This document shows, one piece after another, positions 1-9,041 of a DNA stretch of 64,000 nt. The position numbers and the translations under genes were made by a program. Numbering within the stretch: the first letter of the stretch is position 1; the number at the start of each line of letters is the position of its first letter. The DNA is from Spirosoma sp. 48-14 (GTDB taxonomy: Bacteria; Bacteroidota; Bacteroidia; Cytophagales; Spirosomataceae): NCBI RefSeq assembly GCF_001898575.1, contig NZ_MKUD01000002.1, positions 232,915 through 296,914 of the forward strand. The letters are read 5' to 3'. The notes under the pieces are model-generated. The model did not search any database. It was not told the origin of the DNA and saw nothing but the letters and a program-made list of their open reading frames with translations.

Positions 1-871
1 TCAGCAGGTTCAAATACCGCGTGCTCAAAATGATGTCGTCTTTGAACGTACTGACATACGTGTAGCTGTAACGCGGGTCCTGGCTACCGACTGTCGATCC
101 GAACGTAAAGTTCATGTCGTTGGCGTTGGTCGTAATGTAGTTATTGCCCGTCAGTACCTCGTTGATGACGCTGGTGGCCAGAGCCGGTTCTTTACGGCTG
201 ATTACAGTCGCGAACTTGAGGAGTAGGTTATTGCCAGCCCGCTTCCACTTCGCCAGATCCCCCCCATAAATCAAATCTTCAACACCGGGCTTCAAGGCTG
301 ATGGAGCATCCAGATCTTTGATGCCTTCGCGTACTAGATCGAACAGGCTCTGAATGCCCTGCGACGAGTTACCTTTATAGATGTCTTCCTGTTTGTCGAT
401 ACGGGGAGCCGTGAACGCTTCACCCTGTAATGCCTGCGAATACGGAACATCACCCCACATATTTGTCGCAATCGAGAAGGTATACGCCTTCATGATTTTG
501 GCAATACCTGTATAGGCCTTTGAATTCGTCGCATCGCCCAGTTCGATCAGTTTCTGGAAATTGACGAGCCCACCGTTATAGATTTCGAAGCGCCACTGGT
601 TTTCCATATCGGCCCCATTTGTCTGAAACACATCATAATTGGCGGGGCTATTGTTCGCTCCGGCCAGATGTTGAACCAGTGTTTCGGCAAACCGATTGAT
701 CTCATTAGATTCCGCGAAAGCCGTACCTGCCTGAGCACCCGGTAACAATACAGCCGGCGTTACGGCTGTTGGGTTGTTGGGCGTAACATTTATATCCAGA
801 AAGTTGCTACAGGCACCCATACCCAAAAACAAGGGCAGCAACAGGTAGCGTTTATGATTCAGTAAGTTCAT
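1..871 (-). CDS. SusD-like outer-membrane lipoprotein (partial, C-terminus outside window)
   Basis: Nutrient-binding lipoprotein of the SusD/RagB superfamily, which sits as a lid on its TonB-dependent porin at the cell surface. The visible 290 residues begin with a signal peptide ending in a lipobox-like MGAC (Cys21) and continue with NFLDINVTPNNP, the usual start of a mature protein in the SusD-like_2 branch. The ATG at 871 lies 24 bases after the stop of the SusC gene on the same strand, so the two form the standard pair. The C-terminal part is beyond the left edge, so length cannot be judged. The substrate cannot be read from the sequence, and no glycosidase lies next to the pair within the window. 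Confidence 0.88.
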   Translation of the reverse strand, partial: MNLLNHKRYLLLPLFLGMGACSNFLDINVTPNNPTAVTPAVLLPGAQAGTAFAESNEINRFAETLVQHLAGANNSPANYDVFQTNGADMENQWRFEIYNGGLVNFQKLIELGDATNSKAYTGIAKIMKAYTFSIATNMWGDVPYSQALQGEAFTAPRIDKQEDIYKGNSSQGIQSLFDLVREGIKDLDAPSALKPGVEDLIYGGDLAKWKRAGNNLLLKFATVISRKEPALATSVINEVLTGNNYITTNANDMNFTFGSTVGSQDPRYSYTYVSTFKDDIILSTRYLNLL

Positions 872-895
872 GAGATTCTTTGTTGAATAGAGTAA

Positions 896-3800
896 TTAGA
901 ACGTGAGTCGGATATTGCCACCGAAGTTGCGGGTGTTTGGTGGGCCGTTCAGGTCAAGCCCCTGAATGTTACCAGCTCCCTGCGTATTGATTTCAGGATC
1001 GGCCGGAAAATTCGGCGCATAGAAATATAGGTTCCGACCACTGACACCCACCGAGATCGAGCCGAACGGTGTTTTTCCTAACAAGCCTTTTGGTAAGGTG
1101 TAGTTCAGGGCCACTTCACGCAGACGGTAGACTGTAGCGTCGAACACAGCCGCTTCGGAAGCTAATCCACCCAAGCCGGTAAAGCCCGTTCCACCCCAAT
1201 ACGCCTGTGGACTCAACTGAATGTTGTTGGGCCGGAAGGTCCCGTCAGCATTCTGAATCACACCGGGTAAAATACGCGGCTGATCCCGATCCTGCCCGGT
1301 CACGTACAGCGAACCATTACCCCGTAGATCGACCATCGGGAACGAGTAAAGCTGGCCACCCTGACGTGTATCGATCAGTACCGATAGGGCTATTCCCTTG
1401 TACGAAAAGGTGTTGGTCAGACCGGCGATGTAGTTCGGTTGCGGATTGGAAATGACCGAATTGGCAACACCAGGGGCAAACTGTCCCGAGGTTCCGTTGA
1501 CCACATATTGTCCTACATATTGTCCGGTTGGGTCATAGTATAAGCCATTCGGATCGGTATTCTGCACACGGGCATTGGCTGTACCGACAACGACACCATA
1601 CGGATAGCCTTCGTAGATCGACGGGGTAATGCCCGTAAATGCATTGGCACCTGACCCAACCAGGTTTGTGGCCGAGCTCCCCACCGACGACGATTTAACG
1701 CCTGGCGCAATCGAGATGACTTTATTGCGGATTAAGGTGTAGTTGAGCGAAAGATCCCATTTGAAACCACTGACCCGCACGGGTGTAGCATTCAGAACAA
1801 CCTCAACACCCTGGTTTCGTAACTCACCGACGTTGGTCGTACGCGTATCGAAGCCTGTTGTATTCGCAATCGCTACGTTAAAAATCTGATTCGTACTCCG
1901 GGTATCGAAGTAGGACGCATCGATGCTAAACCGATTCTTGAACAAACCCAGATTCATACCCACTTCATACGACGTCACAAATTCGGGCGTCAGGTTATTG
2001 TTCCCGATTCGGCCGCTCACCACAAAACCGGGAATACTCCCGTTACTGACCTGAAGCGGGAAGGTAATATTCGCGGTGTTGTTTCCATAGGCTGCTCCGG
2101 TATAGACTGATGTAAGCAGGTATGGATCGGCATCGCGACCTACGCGAGCAATACTAGCCCGAACCTTCGCGTAGGAGAGAATATCCGAATTGAGCTTAAA
2201 CGCATCCGTTGGCACAAAACTGAGAGCCGCCGACGGATAGAAGTAAGTATTATTGGCCTGGGGTAATGTCGACGACTTATCGGCCCGGCCCGATAGTTCG
2301 AGGAAGAGGTAATTGTTGTAATTCAACGACAACTGACCATAATAGCCTATCAGCCGACGGGCAGTACTGAATTCGCCGGTGCCGGTCCCAGCCGTAAATA
2401 CGGTACCGTTGCCCACATTGTAGAAACCGGGAATGGTCAGCGACGAGGCATCGACCAGCACTTCCTGCGTTTTACGCTGGTTAACGTTATTCCCCAGCAA
2501 CAGGTTGGCATTCAGCCCCTCTACGAACAGATTGTCTTTACGGGCCGAAATCAACAGATCGCCGTTGAGTTCGTTGCGGAAGAAGTTGTCCTGCTGGATT
2601 TCTCCGGCTGGTGAGCGTCCGGCCCCAATGGGCAGGGTAAGTTTGCGTCGATCGGTATAGGTGTCACCCGTTACGCGATAGGCTATATTCAGCCAGCTGG
2701 TGATGTCATAGCCAATCTGGAAATTGCCAAAGAAACGGTCTACCTGACTATCCAGCTTCTCATTATTTACGCTCCATTGCGGGTTATTGTTGGTAGTGGA
2801 ATAATAAATACTCCGGCCATTTGCATCCTGATAAAGTTCGTTTGCCAGATCGTAACTACGAGGAATCCGGGTTATTTGGCCAAAGGCACTGGCCCCATTA
2901 CCACCCGGAATCCCGGTCGATACGGTTTGCACATACGTTGCGGTTCCACTGATACGCAACCCGTTTTGCAGCTTCGACTCTCCGCCTAACTGCACGTTGG
3001 TCCGATTAAACTTCGAATTCTGGATGATACCGTTTTGCAAAGTATTCCCAATGGCAATAATGTAATTCCGGTTAGCATCGCCCGAGGCAATGTTGACCGA
3101 ATTCTGGAGGATGGTACCCTGCCGATAAAAATCCTTTACGTTATTGGGATATGCCTGATAGGGCACTGTATTGCCCTGCGTATTAGTTACCGACGTAGGA
3201 CCACCCCCAAAAGGCAGACCCCAGGAGTTGGTCGAGTTCGACACAAACAGGTTATTGGCACCCTGACCGTAATCGTTCTGAAAGCGAGGAAGGCCATACA
3301 CATTCTGAACATTGAACGACGAGTTGACCGTTACCTCGGTCTTGTTGTTCTGGTTTCGGCCCGATTTGGTCGTAATCACAATGGCCCCAGCCGACGCCCG
3401 CGAACCGTACAGAACCGCAGCCGCTGGTCCTTTCAGCACGTTGACCGACTCAATACTTTCGGGGTTAATATCGGCCAGCCGGTTGGCGGGTTGTGTACCG
3501 AACAGCGTGTTCTGGGTCAGGTTAACATCGTTACTGAAGATAATCCCATCGACCACAATAAGCGGCTGGTTACTTCCCGTAAAGGAGGTAATACCCCGGA
3601 TGTTGATGTTGGTCGAGGCACCGGGGGCCCCACTGGCTGCGGTAATATTGACACCCGCCAGCTTGCCCTGTAAAGCATTGAGCAGGTTTGGTTCTGATCG
3701 TTGCGCCAGAATATTACCACTAACTTCCTGCGTTGCGTATCCCAGCGAACGCTTGTCGCGCTCAATACCCTGTGCCGTTACGACAATTTCGTCCAGGCTT

Positions 3801-4099
3801 TGCGCGCCAGTGACTAAAGCGATATTAATGGTCGATTGATTGCCAACGGCAACTTCCTGACTAGCGTAGCCGATGAAGCTAAAAACCAGCCGACCATTGG
3901 CTGGCGCACTGATCTGATACTGACCATTGGCATCTGTGGTAGTACCTTTTGTGGTTCCTTTTACCTGAATGCTTACGCCGGGCAGGGTTTGGCCATCGTC
4001 GGATGACGTAACACGTCCACTGACGTTAACATCCTGCGCTGATACTGTACAACAAACGAACAGGGCCAGCAACCAGCTTGTGATGAACGTGAACTTCAT
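896..4099 (-). CDS. SusC/RagA-family TonB-linked outer-membrane receptor
   Basis: Outer-membrane beta-barrel porin of the SusC family, importing oligomers with energy from TonB. Domains in order: signal peptide ending near VSAQD, a carboxypeptidase-D-like regulatory domain (about residues 25-110), a plug with NIRGITS and the DGI motif after it (about 120-240), then a long barrel ending in RLTF with a terminal Phe, as barrel proteins do. The reading frame is open to a TTG at 4171, but ATG at 4099 starts a proper signal peptide (MKFTFITSW) and gives 1067 residues, normal for the family. It is followed directly by its SusD partner. The leader upstream of the start is long and is separated from the cas operon by a terminator. 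Confidence 0.93.
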   Translation of the reverse strand: MKFTFITSWLLALFVCCTVSAQDVNVSGRVTSSDDGQTLPGVSIQVKGTTKGTTTDANGQYQISAPANGRLVFSFIGYASQEVAVGNQSTINIALVTGAQSLDEIVVTAQGIERDKRSLGYATQEVSGNILAQRSEPNLLNALQGKLAGVNITAASGAPGASTNINIRGITSFTGSNQPLIVVDGIIFSNDVNLTQNTLFGTQPANRLADINPESIESVNVLKGPAAAVLYGSRASAGAIVITTKSGRNQNNKTEVTVNSSFNVQNVYGLPRFQNDYGQGANNLFVSNSTNSWGLPFGGGPTSVTNTQGNTVPYQAYPNNVKDFYRQGTILQNSVNIASGDANRNYIIAIGNTLQNGIIQNSKFNRTNVQLGGESKLQNGLRISGTATYVQTVSTGIPGGNGASAFGQITRIPRSYDLANELYQDANGRSIYYSTTNNNPQWSVNNEKLDSQVDRFFGNFQIGYDITSWLNIAYRVTGDTYTDRRKLTLPIGAGRSPAGEIQQDNFFRNELNGDLLISARKDNLFVEGLNANLLLGNNVNQRKTQEVLVDASSLTIPGFYNVGNGTVFTAGTGTGEFSTARRLIGYYGQLSLNYNNYLFLELSGRADKSSTLPQANNTYFYPSAALSFVPTDAFKLNSDILSYAKVRASIARVGRDADPYLLTSVYTGAAYGNNTANITFPLQVSNGSIPGFVVSGRIGNNNLTPEFVTSYEVGMNLGLFKNRFSIDASYFDTRSTNQIFNVAIANTTGFDTRTTNVGELRNQGVEVVLNATPVRVSGFKWDLSLNYTLIRNKVISIAPGVKSSSVGSSATNLVGSGANAFTGITPSIYEGYPYGVVVGTANARVQNTDPNGLYYDPTGQYVGQYVVNGTSGQFAPGVANSVISNPQPNYIAGLTNTFSYKGIALSVLIDTRQGGQLYSFPMVDLRGNGSLYVTGQDRDQPRILPGVIQNADGTFRPNNIQLSPQAYWGGTGFTGLGGLASEAAVFDATVYRLREVALNYTLPKGLLGKTPFGSISVGVSGRNLYFYAPNFPADPEINTQGAGNIQGLDLNGPPNTRNFGGNIRLTF

Positions 4100-4308
4100 G
4101 TTTTGAGTAAAGATTGAAACATAGAAAATCAATAAAACGGCGGCTATCCAAACCAAAAGCCCGACTAACAAGTATGTGCGTTAGAACGTGCATACGTCGG
4201 ACAGCAGCCCTACAATCCTTTCAAAGGACGCGTGTAAGCCAGTGGTCAAGGGTAATCCCGATAAAGGTTATCGCTTTTATAGTGATGGGCCGTTTGCACA
4301 AAAAACGA

Positions 4309-4356
4309 GGAGGGTTATTCTCAACGCAGCCTGTGCTGTTTCGAGAATAACCCTCC
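4309..4356 (-). terminator. Rho-independent terminator of the cas operon
   Basis: Perfect 14-bp inverted repeat (4309-4322 with 4343-4356, arms GGAGGGTTATTCTC) around a 20-base loop. Read on the minus strand the stem is followed by TCGTTTTTTG, a T-run; on the plus strand there is none. It therefore fits termination of the minus-strand transcript coming from cas6, about 350 bases downstream of that gene, and separates it from susC. Confidence 0.75.
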
Positions 4357-4564
4357 GCCTAAGTCCATTTTTCAGCCCTTCTTCAACGGGGACACCTCTA
4401 AAAAATCACTCTTTTTAAGAGATTAAATGGATATGCTTCAATCCTGCTTTTGAATGGATTCTGCTTTGTGATATCGGATGTGAACATCTGACTCCGTTAG
4501 GTTTGTCAAGTTTTAGAAGTTGTTTGAGTTAGTTCAAGTACAGCGGTTTGTCCAGTTAGAGTGA

Positions 4565-4668
4565 GGCCATATCCTTAAATCTGGCCTTGGTGCGGTTTTG
4601 AGAAACCGAACGGTTTGTCTGGTTCGGTGTTGAGAAACCGCACCGTGTCGGTTATTAGTAACCGACAC
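4565..4668. repeat. Cluster of tetraloop hairpins with variable stems
   Basis: Four adjacent small hairpins in the 3' region of the cas transcript. 4593-4608 is CGGTTT-TGAG-AAACCG. 4625-4640 is CGGTGT-TGAG-AAACCG. 4645-4668 has perfect 10-bp arms around TTAG. 4565-4586 is a weaker hairpin with GGCC ends. Centres are about 25, 32 and 24 bases apart. The second and third units (4589-4611 and 4621-4644) also form a larger inverted repeat with outer arms GGTGCGGTTT/AAACCGCACC. A matching cluster with the same loop on the opposite strand lies at 21261-21322. Function unknown: candidates are a dispersed REP-like element, regulator sites or RNA structure. Confidence 0.7.
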
Positions 4669-4704
4669 CACATTCCCCTCTACCGTTCTATATCCATGTA
4701 TAGT

Positions 4705-5469
4705 TTATGAGAATGGTTGCCAGGATGTGTCATGCATGCGGGTGACAAGCTGATTTGGCTGATCACTATGGACACACCGTTCCACGCTGCCGAAACCACG
4801 AGACACGCCTTTGCCTAAGCCAAGTCCATTGGGCAGGACGACATTGGCTAGAAAACGACCCGAAAAGGCAATCATGCGCTGGTTCTTAAATTGAGTGGCC
4901 CGCTCGTCCAGCGACAAATGCACCATCAACCGATCGTGGTGAGTCAGCCATAACCCAAACGTTCGAAAGGTGGCCAGTATCTGACTGGTAAAGACACGCT
5001 TTAACTGTGCCGTTCGGTCAGCCTCTGAATATCGTCGATAATCGCTATAGTTCGCCTGGTTGAGGGCCATCCATAGTGTTACAAATTGATAGTCAACCAG
5101 TTCATCTGCCATACCAATCGGCACCTGTTCACAACGAATGTGCTTTGTATGAACCGGAATGTGTTTGCCATCAATCGATAACGTAGATACCTGAAGAAAA
5201 AGCTGGGTAAGTAACTCAGCGCCCTCGCCAAATCCAACCAGCGTCGGCATATGTCTTAACACTTTGTACTGAACCAACGGATACGCATAGCGAAACCGAA
5301 TGGCCTCTGTAGCCGATTCATTATCGGCCTGAAGATGATTATGCAGTAGGGGCGAATAGTTTCGAAACAACTCCCCAAAATACCCGCGCAGTTTATGGGC
5401 ATCACGCGTATGGAGTGTAATTTCCGGAAAGGTGATTGTTGTTTGCGGAATCAATGTCTGCGTGGCCAT
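4705..5469 (-). CDS. cas6: CRISPR-associated Cas6-family pre-crRNA endoribonuclease
   Basis: Cas6 cleaves the CRISPR precursor RNA within each repeat and in type I-B usually stays bound to the 3' hairpin of the crRNA. About 254 residues, typical for Cas6. The C-terminal third carries the family's glycine-rich loop (GLGLGKGVSRGFGSVER, about 220-236). His43 and His45 in LLHNH lie where many Cas6 enzymes have their catalytic histidine. The frame is open to a TTG at 5478, but the ATG at 5469 is preferred; either start lies just after the cas5 stop at 5481. Last gene of the cas8-cas7-cas5-cas6 operon. The protein needs a CRISPR array to act on, and none is in this window. Confidence 0.82.
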   Translation of the reverse strand: MATQTLIPQTTITFPEITLHTRDAHKLRGYFGELFRNYSPLLHNHLQADNESATEAIRFRYAYPLVQYKVLRHMPTLVGFGEGAELLTQLFLQVSTLSIDGKHIPVHTKHIRCEQVPIGMADELVDYQFVTLWMALNQANYSDYRRYSEADRTAQLKRVFTSQILATFRTFGLWLTHHDRLMVHLSLDERATQFKNQRMIAFSGRFLANVVLPNGLGLGKGVSRGFGSVERCVHSDQPNQLVTRMHDTSWQPFS

Positions 5470-5480
5470 AATCAGCAAGG

Positions 5481-6197
5481 TCAGAAAAGAATAACATTAG
5501 CTTCCTTAACCGGATAATACTCAGTTACCTGGGCTCGAATCGGCCTTCCTTTACGGTCCAGCAAGATGTCGTCGCGTTCGGTAACCTCCCGATCCGTATT
5601 CATTTCGATGGCAAACAAGCTCTGTTCAATCAGTTCATTGCTGCCTTCCAGCAAAGCGGTCTCTTCCAGACCCAGCAGATACTTCCTTGGAATGACCGAA
5701 TGAATCGCAACAAGGTCTGCCGATCGGTGTGCCTTTACCGTAACCTCTCCTATCCACTCAAAATTAGACGGCAACCCCGCCAACCCCAGCGAAGGCGTAT
5801 AGACACAGGTATGGGATTCGATTGCCTTTTTCAGCTCCTGTCGAACGGTTTCGTCCTGATGCCAGACGAACAACCGATAACGCGGTTTATACACATATTC
5901 GACCAACGAAGGCTTTGCACTATCATCGACCCGTTTGAGCGTTGACCGCAAATTGACACCTAACCGTTTCATTACGATTGGATTACGTACTGAAATACCC
6001 AACAGGCATTGCTTATTGGCAAACGTTTTTAGGTAGGCACTGTCAATTTTGGATAATCCAAGCACGGCCCCCAAATAGCCATACAAAGATGTTTTTGGCG
6101 GAATGGCATAGGAAACGGCAGAGGTTGTCGCGTAAATTTTCTTGAAATGAGCATAGTCGCCCCAAATATCAAAGATCAGAATTTGCCGACTCGTCAT
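5481..6197 (-). CDS. cas5: Type I-B Cas5 (Cascade subunit)
   Basis: Cas5 caps the 5' handle of the crRNA at the base of the Cascade complex. 238 residues with the N-terminal Cas5 fold signature: IFDIWGDYAHFKKIYATTS, then PPKTSLYGYLGAVLGL, typical of the Cas5h/Cas5b group of type I-B. The ATG at 6197 overlaps the cas7 stop by four bases (ATGA), so the genes are translationally coupled. The final residues (VKEANVILF) are intact and there is no sign of decay. Confidence 0.85.
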   Translation of the reverse strand: MTSRQILIFDIWGDYAHFKKIYATTSAVSYAIPPKTSLYGYLGAVLGLSKIDSAYLKTFANKQCLLGISVRNPIVMKRLGVNLRSTLKRVDDSAKPSLVEYVYKPRYRLFVWHQDETVRQELKKAIESHTCVYTPSLGLAGLPSNFEWIGEVTVKAHRSADLVAIHSVIPRKYLLGLEETALLEGSNELIEQSLFAIEMNTDREVTERDDILLDRKGRPIRAQVTEYYPVKEANVILF

Positions 6198-7162
6198 GGC
6201 TTCGTCAGAATAGGGTCAGACAGGTTGATACGGTCATCCTGTAATACGGAGATGCGTTCGATTCGGTCAGCATATTTTGTCAGAACGGCTACAAGCTGCG
6301 AGGTGTCGACTATAAAATCGTCAATATCGCTATAGGCGTCCTCCCGCTTACCCGCTTTGGGAATCAGTTGGAGTCGTTCGATCAGGTCACCGATAAAGAA
6401 GCCACCTTTATAATCGATCTTGACCAGTAATCGAGGCATATGGCCTTTTTTGGAACGGGTAAGCAGGTTTTTGGTGCCGTACCAGATGGCCTCGTTTAAC
6501 TGATCAATATCCTCATCCGTGGTTCCGACGTATTTGGCAGCCTGTTCATTGATCACTCCATGAAACGCAATCAGGCCATAGGTGATGATGTACTCTTCCC
6601 GAAACGTTTTCTGGATCGACTCTTCTTTTGTAGCAAACGCTCCGGTCCCTTTCATAAACGTTTCCTGAACGCGATTTAGCGAACGCCCCATGCCAAACTG
6701 CACCGGGCCCGTAAAATGGAATAACTTGTGGGCATCAACGGGCTCTTCGGGCTCCCCACTTTCCAGGTCGATACCGGCCTCAACCAGAAATGCTTCCCTG
6801 ACCTGCTTCCCAACTTTCGGACTGGCCTTCGGTGCCGACACCCCCCCAAACAATCGGACATCAATAAACTTTTGCAGATACTCTTCCCGATTACTATACG
6901 CTTTTGCCCGCTCAGTACCTGTTACGGCCCTGCCCCCCACCGACCGAATAAAAATATCTCCTTTACTGCCTGCCTCGCCATCGAAACCATGATCGAGCAG
7001 GTAATCGCGAATGGTGCGTTTTAGTCGCACATCGGTCACCAGACAACAGCCCGACTCTTCGTCGATACGAGGCCGGTTAGCATCCAGCGGATCTCCGTTC
7101 GGATTACAGCGTTTGGCATCGTATAAAAACAGGATCTCACTGCGATTTTGAATTGTACGCAT
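6194..7162 (-). CDS. cas7: Type I-B Cas7/Csh2 (Cascade backbone)
   Basis: Cas7 polymerises along the crRNA and forms the backbone of Cascade. 322 residues. The start NRSEILFLYDAKRCNPNGDP followed by NRPRID is characteristic of the Csh2 group of type I-B. The central FIDVRLFGGVSA and the FTGPVQFGMGRSLN segment also match this family. It starts three bases after the cas8 stop and overlaps cas5 by four bases. The frame is complete, which argues that the operon is under selection. Confidence 0.9.
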   Translation of the reverse strand: MRTIQNRSEILFLYDAKRCNPNGDPLDANRPRIDEESGCCLVTDVRLKRTIRDYLLDHGFDGEAGSKGDIFIRSVGGRAVTGTERAKAYSNREEYLQKFIDVRLFGGVSAPKASPKVGKQVREAFLVEAGIDLESGEPEEPVDAHKLFHFTGPVQFGMGRSLNRVQETFMKGTGAFATKEESIQKTFREEYIITYGLIAFHGVINEQAAKYVGTTDEDIDQLNEAIWYGTKNLLTRSKKGHMPRLLVKIDYKGGFFIGDLIERLQLIPKAGKREDAYSDIDDFIVDTSQLVAVLTKYADRIERISVLQDDRINLSDPILTKP

Positions 7163-7165
7163 ACC

Positions 7166-9028
7166 TTATGCCGTTGGCCCAGCTACTGTCTTTTTCAATC
7201 GATTGATCCGAATCTGCTCTATTGTAAAGGCTTTTTGCATCGCCATACCCACTGCAAACGAATAGGATAGTTCGGTTTTCGACAGGCTATTATCGGCTAG
7301 CAGAAGCGCAGGGCCAATATGCGTATCCAGCTCGGCCAGCCGGGCCAGCTCGGCCGGATAGAAATGCCGCTTGTCGTTTATTCCGGTATCCATATACTCC
7401 CCAATCTTAGCCGTCAGTTTAAGGTGGATTTTTCGGAGTTGGTCAACATCCAGATTCAGTCCATTCAGGTACTGGCGAAACGGCTGGTTCCGGTAAAAGC
7501 TTTTTTGCTTGGCCAGCAATAGCTCGACCTCACAACCCAGGTAAAAAGCGGCTCGCCGAAGGGGATGAGTCAGCAGATCGGGGTGTTGACGTTCGAACGT
7601 CTCGGGAATCAGTCCAACGGGTTGTGGCATAGCAGGTTTCATGCTAGAAAAAGAAAAAAGATTGAGTTGATAGAAAAATTGAAGCAATACAAACGAATGT
7701 CGGATCTGTCGATTAACCAGATAAGCACTGGCATCATTAGCCTTGAAAGCCGCCCGAATCGGAGCCATAAAAGCACGTAGAAGCTGCTCCCGGTCTAGCG
7801 GTTGGTTGTAGTAAATAGCGTCAATAACGTGGAAAAAGAACGAGTGAAAGAGCCATTTGTCTTTCCCTTTTACCTTAACCAGTTCAGCAAAATAATCCTT
7901 GATCGAAGCCAGCGAAATCCTGAGCGGTTCAGATCTTCCCTGCATTAGACTAACCGGCCCTGTTAAGCCTTGATAACTTCGTTCAACAGCATTCTTGACG
8001 GCAATGACCCGTTTGAAACGGGCGGGCAGAATATTCGACACCTGCAATTTGATTGCGAACTGAGCCTGTTTCTCCTCGTAAAAGAAAATATCGTAATACA
8101 CTGGCTCACTATCGACGATGCTGTTGTCCGAGGTATTATCGACCGCTTCCGCCGGGTTGATAAACGTGTATATGGACTGAACGCTGGCTGTTGCGGTACC
8201 CGACGACCGCAGGAAACGGGCTAAAAACTGCGTTGCCTGTTCATCGGGAACGGTGTCGAAAAAGCGGGGCATGATCAGATATTTCATGCCAAAAAAGGGT
8301 CGCGCCAGCCGTTCCAGTATCAGTCGTTTAGCCCCTTCCAGCCGTTTTACCGCATCGGGCGATACCGGAAACATCTTATACGAATCTTCCCCATCGAACC
8401 CGTTTCGGGAGAACGCAGGCTTTTCGACCGTAAACCCCAATGTATTCACCCGCCCCCACACTTCTGAAACCGGTTCGTAACTAACGGCACATACCTTGTT
8501 ATTAGCTCTTGACTTGCGCCAGTAGGTGGCATAGGGCATCTGGTCGTTCAGAAAAAGAGCCCGGTATTTTTCATCGTCTCCAAAGTACCGCCCGTTGAGC
8601 CGGATTGTAAATAGATATTTAATCGCATTATCGAGCGGAAGCAACCGTAGCCTCTGTTCAATGTCGTCAATCTGGCTGTCACGGATAAAATCGTGCTGAT
8701 AATTCTTAATGGATTGCCGGATTTTTTTTACCATCGTACGGATGCTTTCCAATTGCTTCTCCGTAGTTGGCTGCGTGTGCAGGTACAAGGTCGGAACCAG
8801 GTTCGTGGCATTGGCTTTTGCCTCCCGGAACAGATACCGATCAACCCAGTCAGGATTAAACACTTCTACCGACAATTCGGGAAGTAACTGACCATCGTGA
8901 ATATCAGCAACAATCACCTGGGCCGCTCCCTGCCAGGTCGGAAATGGATTGGCCCAGGGTCGGAAATAGTCTTTATAATCGTCCAACTGAGCAAGCAGCT
9001 TTCCGGCTATGTACAATGATTTAATCAT
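7166..9028 (-). CDS. cas8b: Type I-B Cas8b/Csh1-like large Cascade subunit
   Basis: Large subunit of a type I-B Cascade, the part that recognises the PAM and recruits Cas3. 620 residues, first in the operon and directly before cas7, which is the usual place of Cas8b (Csh1/TM1802 group). Sequence conservation in this family is low, so the call rests on position, length, the N-terminal IKSLYIAGKLLAQLD segment and the C-terminal AAFYLGCEVELLLAKQKSF helix seen in Csh1 proteins. No HD nuclease or helicase motifs are present, so it is not a Cas8-Cas3 fusion. The 159 bases upstream hold a palindromic element and the end of an AraC-type gene, with no cas3, cas4, cas1 or cas2. Confidence 0.78.
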   Translation of the reverse strand: MIKSLYIAGKLLAQLDDYKDYFRPWANPFPTWQGAAQVIVADIHDGQLLPELSVEVFNPDWVDRYLFREAKANATNLVPTLYLHTQPTTEKQLESIRTMVKKIRQSIKNYQHDFIRDSQIDDIEQRLRLLPLDNAIKYLFTIRLNGRYFGDDEKYRALFLNDQMPYATYWRKSRANNKVCAVSYEPVSEVWGRVNTLGFTVEKPAFSRNGFDGEDSYKMFPVSPDAVKRLEGAKRLILERLARPFFGMKYLIMPRFFDTVPDEQATQFLARFLRSSGTATASVQSIYTFINPAEAVDNTSDNSIVDSEPVYYDIFFYEEKQAQFAIKLQVSNILPARFKRVIAVKNAVERSYQGLTGPVSLMQGRSEPLRISLASIKDYFAELVKVKGKDKWLFHSFFFHVIDAIYYNQPLDREQLLRAFMAPIRAAFKANDASAYLVNRQIRHSFVLLQFFYQLNLFSFSSMKPAMPQPVGLIPETFERQHPDLLTHPLRRAAFYLGCEVELLLAKQKSFYRNQPFRQYLNGLNLDVDQLRKIHLKLTAKIGEYMDTGINDKRHFYPAELARLAELDTHIGPALLLADNSLSKTELSYSFAVGMAMQKAFTIEQIRINRLKKTVAGPTA

Positions 9029-9041
9029 ACTGTCTCAAGCA

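Larger units (their letters stand above)
4100..4704. other. Intergenic region between cas6 and susC
   Basis: 605 bases without a convincing gene. It holds, in minus-strand order, the hairpin cluster at 4565-4668, a terminator at 4309-4356 that would end the cas transcript, and then roughly 200 bases that must contain the susC promoter and leader. I see TTGAC and a CCTTTG about 20 bases apart at roughly 4240-4215 on the minus strand, but the fit to TAnnTTTG is poor. There is no set of 25-40 base direct repeats, so this is not a standard CRISPR array. Confidence 0.6.

Noticed and set aside
3035..3839. Open frames of 212 and 175 codons on the plus strand
   Set aside because: They lie wholly inside the susC gene on the other strand and show no protein family character; they are shadows.
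4100..4171. N-terminal extension of SusC from a TTG start
   Set aside because: It would place a second hydrophobic stretch before a perfectly good signal peptide that begins at ATG 4099.
4565..4668. A degenerate CRISPR array after cas6
   Set aside because: Units are about 16-24 bases with different stems, spacing is too short for normal spacers, and there are no identical direct repeats.
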